DNA of 64,000 nt from Scytalidium lignicola (lineage: Eukaryota > Ascomycota > Leotiomycetes). The notes beneath the pieces were generated by a model. The model was not told the origin of the DNA. It did not search any database and saw nothing but the letters and a program-made list of their open reading frames with translations. Positions 56,123-64,000 of this stretch are shown here, piece after piece. The DNA lies in contig NCSJ02000009.1 in assembly GCA_002812745.2 (NCBI GenBank), positions 186,001 through 250,000 of the forward strand, written 5' to 3'. A program made the position numbers and the translations under genes. Every line of letters begins with the position of its first letter. Position 1 is the first letter of the stretch.

Positions 56123-58514
56123 ATGTCGAGTCGACGCTCTTCCGCCGATATCGAGAGGAGGGCCTCGGTGCGGACGTCAATGCGATTATCATTGCGACAT
56201 GATGGCGAAGAAGATGAGATTGACGAGGAGGATTACGATTTGGCAGCTGCTGGAATTTCAGATGGCTTTCGACCCTCGGACATCGACCCAGCCCGCGAAC
56301 TTCGACCAACCTCGATATCCGATCACCACATGAGACGGAGGACACCACCACCTCCACGACCTTCCAGTATATCAAAGCCGAAAGGAGCAGACCCGTTTGC
56401 ATTGCAGCATGACGGAGCCATGAGAGCCATGAACTTGTCAAATGCTAACCCCTCACCTGATACGATAACATCACAGCATCCAAGAGTTCCTTCAATTGAT
56501 GTAGATTTCATGAGGCCGGAAAGTCCGTATCGAGGACCAGCTGGTCCTTCTCACCCTTATCATATGTACCCCCAAGTATCTGGATTAGCACGCAGTGCAA
56601 GTGTTACAACGGCATCAACCGACCATGCCACCGAGCGATCATATACCGGCCCTAGCAATCCAGCGCATCCATATGGCATGTATCCTCAGAATACTGCTCC
56701 GGAAGCTGACGGCCCTAATTATCAGTCGACAGCTACATCTACACCTGGTGAAGTTCCTGAATTACAGCCCAACGGCCAGCCTCGCCTACATCCGGAAGGG
56801 CAAGATGCCGCCGATATCATCGGATGTGACGCACCTCCAGAACAACTTCCGCCTTATACAAAGTATCCAGATACCGCATTCGGACGGAAAGCCCAATCTA
56901 ACGTACCGCCGATATTAGTAGGTGCAGGAGGTATAGGACTGGCTACTCGAAATCCGGAATTTTCGTCTCAGGAGGATCTGAATTCGCCGCAGTCCCGGCA
57001 ATCAACGCGAACTTTCTCGGACGGAGACAGTAGTGATCGTGATATGAACCCAGCTGGCGTTCCCGATTCGGAGAAGGCGGAACCCCGTCTGAAGAAATGG
57101 CAAACCCTAGCACGCCGGAAAGTTTGCCATGTAATACCGGTTTGGGCTCTAGCTCTCGCGGGCACGGTTATCATTCTTGTCGTGCTTGCTGCTGTTGCTG
57201 TTCTTGCTGTTATAAGGCCTGGCCGTAATTCTAGTTCTAATTCACCCGCTCCGTAAGTTTTTGGTTTCATAAATGAGGTTGGGTTACTCTGACAATTTGA
57301 ACAGGCAGTCAGTGACCTCGTGGGCGGAGTCAGTTACAGTATTCACAACAACATTTGATGCCACTATATTCCCATCAATACCAACGAACCTACCTGATCT
57401 TCCAACTGGCACCTATGCCTTACCAATTGCAACTCCTACGGTGATGCAAAACACGTGCATCAATGACCCCAGCCAACTTAAAGCCTGGTCCTGTCAGGTA
57501 CCTCCGGTTCCTCTACAAATGGTAGTCAACTCGAAATCAGAATCGAAGAATTCAGGCTCCGAAATGATCATTGAATATCAAAATCCTACCATGGACGCTT
57601 TCTCCTATGGCGCTCAAGCACCTGTGATGTCATTTTCTTGGGCGTTGAACCTTGTCACCGATTACCAAGACCCCGACAGAGGCCCAGCATGGTTTTTCGA
57701 ATGCCCATACGATAAGCTCGTGATCTTACCAGAGACAGCTCTAAATTACACCGACAACGACAATAATGATAACTCTAAGCAGAGTATATCCTCCGGGGAA
57801 GTTTTCTCCAGAGATTACTCGAAAATGGGAGTTGCACAACCAGGAGATAAACCGTGGTTCTGCTATTGGAACGGAACACTTCTAGAAGCATTTATTTATA
57901 TCAATGATAGCGACAACTCATCGTCTTCGATGAGCTCCTCGGTCTCATCTGCTGCAGCGAGTGTTGGCCGTCGCCATTACCAATCATACTCGGAGAGCTC
58001 TACCTCCTCTACCTCTTCTACCTCAGGATACCAATCCTCCACACCCAGTCCTAGCCATAGTTACCCAACCAAGAGTTATCCTTCAGCCACCCAGAGTTCT
58101 AGCTCTTCTACCACGACCCCTCAACAATCTCCGGCTAGTGCTTCTCCTGAAAGTGAGATGTATAGTTCATCATCTACTCCAAATTCTCCGCCATCAGCTC
58201 CCTCTCCTACTAATAGCGGTTACCCACAAGATTTCTTGAACCCATATCCGAAACCGATGAAAGTTGAAGAACGTCGCATTCCCAAGGGACCTGATTCTGT
58301 CCCTCCATATTGTCTCCAACGTGTTATTAAGCCAGATGGATCAGCAGTTCCATACTTAGACGATAATGGTGGAGAGACCGTCATCTGGCTAGATGAGACA
58401 GAACCCAGTTTCGTTGTTCCAATAGTAACTAACCGTCTTCGCAAAAAGAGAGAAGCGGAGTTAGAGGAGCGACAAGCTTCATGTAGCTGCGGATGTGTCT
58501 GGGTTTCCGAGTGA
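56123..58514 (+). CDS. Single-pass, Ser/Pro-rich membrane protein (DUF7820-like)
   Basis: Exons 56123-57252 and 57305-58514 give 779 residues. The N-terminal 330 residues are a disordered cytosolic region rich in Ser, Pro, Arg and Tyr-containing repeats (PAGPSHPYHMYPQ and PSNPAHPYGMYPQ are near-duplicates). A strong membrane span lies at about 340-365 (VIPVWALALAGTVIILVVLA). The outer part begins with an aromatic and Thr-rich conserved domain (TWAxS-like SVTSWAESVTVFTTTF, NTCINDPSQLKAWSCQVP, FFECPYDKLVILPE, DKPWFCYWNGTLLEAFIYI) with paired Cys residues. A long Ser/Thr/Pro mucin-like stretch follows, then PYCLQRVIKPDG, and it ends SCSCGCVWVSE. The arrangement recalls fungal wall-stress-sensor architecture, but I recall the homologues only as an uncharacterised DUF7820-type family. 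The intron rejoins NSPAP-QSVTSW. Confidence 0.75.
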
Positions 58515-59115
58515 GGGCAATTTCATTGACGGTTGTAACGAGAATACTGGTTTACGGGTGTTTGAATAGCATGGCGTTTTACGGTAACATTTGAGCAGGC
58601 TGGGTTTGAATGTATATGATATATATTATATATGGGTGGCGACTTCGCGGTTCCTAAAAAAAAGGGACGGAATCTGNTTTTTTTGTTGGCGTTGGGGATT
58701 ACAGCCTCGTATGCTATGTTGATATGATGTTTATTTAGACACGGAAGCTAGTATATAGCACGGTTTTGGATTAGGGAATCTAATCTAATCTAAAGATTTT
58801 TAACTATGTACTGTAGCAATTTTTGATTGTGCCATGTAAAGAACCGCTTTATTCTTAAGAAGGGATGAAACGGTTAGCTATTCGCTAGGAGGGGTATCAC
58901 ATGTCCGTATCCCACGCTATGATATGCGAAGTTTTGCTGAATTATTGAGGTATTAGATCTTCTACCTTTGTATGAGGTAGTATCTCCTCGTCGAGTCTCT
59001 CTAGCGGCGTCCCTGGCTCAGCAAGAGTCGTCGCCATTCTCTCTATAATATTCAGCCCTTTCTGAGCCCCAGGCTCATTTCCTTACAAGGTAGGTCTAGT
59101 TATCATCATCTCTTC
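58515..59115. other. Convergent intergenic region
   Basis: 601 bp between two 3' ends, with an N at 58677 beside a T run and a TACTGTA motif at about 58805. No gene is seen. Confidence 0.4.
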
Positions 59116-60153
59116 TCATCCTGGACCCCCTGATCCCAGGTCGGAAGTCAATCCATCCAAAAAGGCATCGGCCTGTTTCTTAGCTCTCTTCTTACTAATA
59201 GCCTTCCTCCTCTCCTCGATCTCCTTCTTCCGCAACAGCTTCGTCTCCTCCCTCTCCTTCCTCAACCGCTCCGTCTCCGCCCTCTCCTTCTCCAACGCTT
59301 CCATCTCCATCTCTCGAACCTTCTCATCCTTAGAAAAGCTGTAGAACCCCACTCCTTTAGTCCGTATCTCCTTATCCGCCTCGTAGTGCTTCTTGTCGGG
59401 GGGTGTAGGACTTCGATCACGCTTGCGGGCTATCTCCTCCATTTGCGCGGTGGTGAAGTCGTCTGGGTTGAAAGCTGCAGCTTGGATTGTATCTCCGTAG
59501 ATTAATTCGCTCGGCATCTTAGGTCGAGCGCTCATGCGGTCTAATTCTTCTTGTCCGAGGAGCTTGTTCCTCTTCTTCTTCTCCATTCGCTCGGCGTCTG
59601 CTTTCGTGCCTATTCTTAATCGTCCGTATTCATCTTCGTACTCTACTCTCTCGCTGCCGCCTTCATATCTGGCCGAATCAAGACCCTCGTCTTCCGACTC
59701 TTGTGAACTTGCACCGTCTGCTTTTGATTCGGCCCACTTCCGGTCAAAATCAACTAGGGACTCGGGATCGTCTTCATCTGCTACGTAGTCCCTCTTCTTC
59801 ATCTCTGCATATAACCGTGCCTTCTGCTCCATCTTGCGCTTCGATCGATGGAGGATTTCTGGATCGACGCTGCCGAGATCTTGTCTGCCGAGTTTGGCGC
59901 GGAAGTCGGCTTCATTTTCTTCTAGATCCCTTAAGGCGCGTTTCTTTGTGTTCTTGTTGTGGGTTTTGAATATGTCGTCTTTGGAGATTGAGGGGCGAGG
60001 GCGGCCAGTAGTAGTAGAAGTTGAGGAGTTTGTTTTGGAGGATGAGAGGAGGGTTGAGAGGGTTGATGCGAATGCTAGGCTGGTCGAGGAGGATATTTCC
60101 TTGGTTTGATTTTTTGGCTTGCGAATTCCGTAGAGGTTGGCGTCTGATGGCAT
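59116..60153 (-). CDS. CCDC174-like coiled-coil nuclear protein (DUF4078)
   Basis: Single exon, 345 residues. The conserved core is NPDDFTTAQMEEIARKRDRS followed by KHYEADKEIRTKGVGFYSFS, the DUF4078 signature shared with human CCDC174, a protein linked to the exon-junction complex. The N-terminal part has MPSDANLYGIRKPK and a Ser/Thr-rich stretch, then acidic and basic helices (ALRDLEENEADFRAKLGRQD, ILHRSKRKMEQKARLY). The C-terminal 80 residues form a strongly charged single helix (KERAETERLRKEREETKL) with a basic KKRAKKQ patch, likely a nuclear signal. The ATG at 60151-60153 opens the recognisable N-terminus. The RNA-related role is inferred from the animal relative. Confidence 0.82.
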   Translation of the reverse strand: MPSDANLYGIRKPKNQTKEISSSTSLAFASTLSTLLSSSKTNSSTSTTTGRPRPSISKDDIFKTHNKNTKKRALRDLEENEADFRAKLGRQDLGSVDPEILHRSKRKMEQKARLYAEMKKRDYVADEDDPESLVDFDRKWAESKADGASSQESEDEGLDSARYEGGSERVEYEDEYGRLRIGTKADAERMEKKKRNKLLGQEELDRMSARPKMPSELIYGDTIQAAAFNPDDFTTAQMEEIARKRDRSPTPPDKKHYEADKEIRTKGVGFYSFSKDEKVREMEMEALEKERAETERLRKEREETKLLRKKEIEERRKAISKKRAKKQADAFLDGLTSDLGSGGPG

Positions 60154-60506
60154 TGCCTTGTTATCTGAGGCTGGTCAATGAGGCTGTGATGGAGAGGATA
60201 GAGTGGTGCAGGTTGATGTTTGTTGAGGTCGCAAGTTAAGAGAAATGTATAAGGCTGAGAATGAGATTCAGTCATTACGTTGACCAAATGTTCCGCCTCG
60301 CGCTTGCTATCATCATATTGGTGGGGCATCCGGGCTTTGAACCGTTGTTTGCGACATCGGTCTTTGCATGCAATTTATTTGTGCTATCTGTGCCACAAGT
60401 TGAATCTTCCCATATAAAGGTTTTACAAGTCGCATTGCAATTGAACTCTACGTCTCTGAGCTGTGGGTGTTCTTACTGAAGTTTTCCTTCTGAATTAGGC
60501 TCAAAA
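60154..60506. promoter_or_regulatory. Divergent promoter region, CCDC174-like / homoserine dehydrogenase
   Basis: 353 bp shared between two divergent start codons. No specific sites can be named with confidence. Confidence 0.4.
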
Positions 60507-61661
60507 ATGGCGTCACCTAAGGATATTTACATAGCTGTCATAGGTACTCTACTACCCCGCGTTAAAGCTTCAACGCTCTAATTGAATACAGGTGCTGGTG
60601 GTGTTGGAAAATGTTTCCTCAGCCAACTTGAAGGACTTTCAAAGAGACTGTCTGCAAATCCATCTGCTCCTAAACTATCTCTCGTTCTAGTTTCTAGAAG
60701 CCGATTGATCCTCTATACCCCGCAGTACACGGCAATCCCTTTTGAAGACCTTTACGGCGCCCTAGAGAAATCGACCCAGGAACCATTACCGCTACCAAAA
60801 ATCATTGACTACCTTGCTGCTTCCCCAGCAAAGGCAGTGTTCGTGGACAACACAAGTTCGCAAGATGTCGCTGATCAATACCCAAATATTCTCTCTCGCG
60901 GTATCAGCATCGTCACACCAAACAAAAAGGCATTCTCGGGCTCATACAAGCTCTGGGAAGATATATTCTCGGCTGCTGCATCTTCGGGAGCAAAGGTATA
61001 TCATGAGAGCTCTGTAGGAGCTGGATTGCCTGTTATTTCTACCTTGAAAGATCTAGTTGACACTGGAGATGAAGTGACAAAGATTGAGGGAGTATTCAGT
61101 GGAACAATGTCATTTCTTTTCAACTCTTTTGCACCTACAGAAGGCTCAGGGGGAAAGTGGTCCGCAGAAGTTGCAAAAGCCAAGCAAATGGGCTACACTG
61201 AACCGGATCCAAGGGATGATCTTAACGGGTTAGATGTTGCGAGGAAGTTAACGATCTTGGCAAGGTTGGCAGGTTTAAAAGTCGAGTCCCCAACCTCTTT
61301 CCCCGTGCAGAGCTTAATACCAAAGGAGCTTGAAAGTGTCGCCAGCGCAGAGGAATTCATGAAAAGACTACCAGAATTTGATGCCCAGATGGAGAATGTA
61401 AAAGCTGCAGCAGAGAAGGAAGGCAAGGTTGTGAGATTTGTTGGCAGCATTGATGTGGTGAAGCAACAAGTCAAAGTTGGCCTAGAGACATTTGATCGAT
61501 CCCACCCAATCGCTGCTCTCAAAGGAAGTGATAATATCATCAGCTTCTACACAAAACGCTATGGTGCGAATCCTTTGATTATCCAAGGTGCTGGTGCTGG
61601 AGGAGAAGTGACCGCAATGGGTGTCACGGGAGACCTACTTAAGGTTCTCGCCCGAACATAA
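60507..61661 (+). CDS. HOM6: Homoserine dehydrogenase
   Basis: Reduces aspartate-semialdehyde to homoserine with NAD(P)H in the threonine, methionine and isoleucine pathway. Exons 60507-60543 and 60592-61661 give 368 residues, as in yeast Hom6. The intron falls inside the nucleotide-binding loop and rejoins IAVI-GAGGVGKCF. Other motifs are VFVDNTSSQDVADQYPN, ISIVTPNKKAFSG, YHESSVGAGLPVI, KIEGVFSGTMSFLFN, the catalytic region EPDPRDDLNGLDVARK and the C-terminal IIQGAGAGGEVTAMGV. There is no regulatory ACT domain, as expected for the fungal monofunctional enzyme. The stop lies only 39 nt from the stop of the convergent membrane-protein gene. Confidence 0.97.
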
Positions 61662-61700
61662 ATGAAATCAAGGGTATTTGATAAAATAAAACATATTCGC

Positions 61701-62147
61701 TCAGTCATCGCTTACTGCGTTACTGCCTTCGCTGCGACTTATTTTGTGACCTCGCCATTCTGGCACACGCTGCTTTAGCCCATCCATCGCTTCCTCTATC
61801 CCTTCATGTCCCACAGTTGTACCTGGCACGTTTAAACTGAATGTTCGTGGTCTGCCGCTGGGTCGTTCACTTAGGCTTGGAGCTCTTGGTCTTGGTCTGT
61901 TCCTCGCTCGGCCACCAATATAGGGTATATCGTAGGTGGCTGCTCGAAATACATAGAGTACTATATCGTAGATTAGAAATAGGAGCCAAGGTCCGATTGA
62001 TAACGTTCCAAGGAATAACTAAATATCACTATTAGCAATCACCACTTCCATTTCCAACGATTCAGGTTTGATTTCCCATACACATATGCGAATAGCCCAA
62101 GTCTCAATATACGACAGACTCTCTGGAAGGATTGAAAACCAAGCCAT
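61701..62147 (-). CDS. Small membrane protein of unknown function, 127 residues
   Basis: Too fragmented for simple ORF calling. Exons 62082-62147 and 61701-62018 join across a 63-nt intron (GTATGG, branch GCTAAT, TTTAG) and give 127 residues. The intron junction sits inside a hydrophobic span: MAWFSILPESLSYIETWAIR, then IC-LFLGTLSIGPWLLFLIYD and IVLYVFRAATYDIPYIGG. One long or two short membrane helices are followed by a basic Arg/Pro-rich segment (RARNRPRPRAPSLSERPSGR) and a charged tail. Both exons are stop-free in one consistent frame, and the joined protein has coding-like composition. I do not recognise a named family. It is convergent with homoserine dehydrogenase (39 nt between stop codons) and divergent from TRM8. 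Confidence 0.75.
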
Positions 62148-62754
62148 AGCTATGAATCTCTTGTTTATGTTATTATCAAAATATTCCAGATGATAAATAT
62201 GTCTCTGTCTCCGGCGATTTCGATGATATGTCTATCACGTGGTGGAGAACCAGCTCTTCCACAGATGGTTGCACAGTCGAATTCACTTGCTCCTGACGCG
62301 GGTAACCTGATGCCGCAGGGATAATTACGAGGATCAAGATATTGTAAGATGATGGTCAGCCGGAATGATCTCCGTACGTTTGGAAGCAGCTCGAATATGT
62401 CCGCTGGAAGGGTGTACGATACTGAGATAGGGTCATGTCGATCTGCGAAATAAGAGGCATGCCGGATGCCGAAACAATATGTTGGGGAGCTGTGTTTATT
62501 AGCTCTCACTGTATCATTACATCTTGGCTGTACCTTGCAGGGGGGGGGCAGGAGGGGTTATTCTATCCAGACGGGGGGAGCTTGTGAAAAAAAATAAAGA
62601 CCGGTTACTAATTAACGAGGTAAAATCCACCGAGCAGCCCAAGCGCATTTACGAACCTAATAAATTTCAGCCTCGGTGTACAGCCTTGCAACCACCATCT
62701 TTTCTTTATAAAGACCCGTACGCGAAGGGTTTCTCTTATAAAGGGCCTGTAAAA
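62148..62754. promoter_or_regulatory. Divergent region, small membrane protein / TRM8
   Basis: 607 bp between divergent start codons. The TRM8 frame is open upstream of its ATG to about 62524 without another good start, and a minus-strand frame (62165-62509) has no recognisable domain. I treat both as non-coding. Confidence 0.4.
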
Positions 62755-63707
<953 letters not shown>

Positions 63708-63930
63708 TGAGATATTCATAGATGATGATGAATTGTACCAAAAAAGGCGCATATGTAACTACTAAGCATTAATGAGGGGCAGCATATATGAAAGTACGTA
63801 TTTATCCACACCTGGTAATTTACTCCATCTACGCTAAGGCGGTGGGGGTACGCGTGACGGCCAATGTTAACTTCTAGATCTCCATCCATAGCCATGTCGT
63901 CGTTAGTAGACACATTTCTTTGTCAAAGAT

Positions 63931-64000
63931 ATGGCCTTGAAAAGGCGAGATGTGATCCTATCTGGCGTCGCTATTTTCATTGCCTGGGGTTATGCCGTCC
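63931..64000 (+). CDS. Possible start of a membrane or secreted protein gene, truncated
   Basis: An ATG at 63931 opens 23 codons reading MALKRRDVILSGVAIFIAWG, a basic start followed by a hydrophobic stretch like a signal anchor. The window ends before anything else can be seen. It could be a chance frame; an opposing minus-strand frame starts at 63913. Confidence 0.35.
   Translation, partial: MALKRRDVILSGVAIFIAWGYAV

Noticed and set aside
62524..62754. In-frame upstream extension of TRM8
   Set aside because: The open frame has no ATG before 62755, and its sequence does not resemble TRM8 N-termini, which start near MAGPPNKRQKRE.
63716..63913. 65-codon minus-strand ORF beginning MSTNDDMAMDGDLEV
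   Set aside because: Plausible-looking start, but no acceptor restores a continuing frame after its possible GTGTGG donor, and it sits in the 3' flank of TRM8.

Overview
This is a window of nuclear DNA from a filamentous ascomycete. Protein-coding genes lie on both strands with few overlaps. They carry short introns (about 48-100 nt) with GT..AG ends and CTRAY-like branch points, and they encode fungal orthologues such as NOT1, NDC80, PEX14, HMG-CoA synthase and homoserine dehydrogenase. Base composition, protein similarity recalled from memory and the intron style suggest Leotiomycetes, possibly Sclerotiniaceae-like; that assignment is inference. There is no prokaryotic signature and no intact transposon. 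Nine single N bases, mostly beside homopolymer runs, point to a draft assembly.

Layout. 0-13.7 kb is core housekeeping: the 5' end of a Cdc15/Imp2 F-BAR gene (-), the CCR4-NOT scaffold NOT1 (+), seipin (+) and the U2 snRNP-associated SR140-like factor (-). 14.2-16.2 kb is a small block of broken accessory genes (-): a DUF7770-like relic split by an insertion, then an aminoglycoside-phosphotransferase-like gene with an in-frame TGA. TBP (-) follows, then about 4 kb without recognisable genes. At 22.3-23.7 kb is a nine-exon gene for a secreted Ala/Gly/Asn/Lys-rich low-complexity protein. A roughly 7 kb stretch without confident genes, rich in pyrimidine tracts and TACNGTA motifs, precedes a GDS1-domain gene (+) at 30.8 kb.

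33.9-48 kb runs densely: OMS1-like methyltransferase (-), a His-rich coiled-coil protein (-), an Ure2-like glutathione transferase (-), a GT8 glycosyltransferase (-), a NAPE-PLD-like metallo-beta-lactamase (+), a two-RRM SR protein (-) and NDC80 (-). 48-64 kb carries PEX14 (+), an HSL-type alpha/beta hydrolase (+), HMG-CoA synthase (-), a single-pass Ser-rich membrane protein (+), a CCDC174-like protein (-), homoserine dehydrogenase (+), a small two-exon membrane protein (-) and TRM8 (+).

Most genes are independent housekeeping units and there is no biosynthetic cluster. RNA metabolism is well represented (NOT1, SR140-like, SR protein, CCDC174-like, TBP, TRM8). Exon structures were derived by reading splice sites and checking frame continuity; no expression evidence was available. 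The observations most worth a second look are the clustered TACNGTA motif, the modular secreted-protein gene, the insertion-split DUF7770 relic, the alternative-donor arrangement in the SR-protein gene, and very small exons in PEX14 and seipin.
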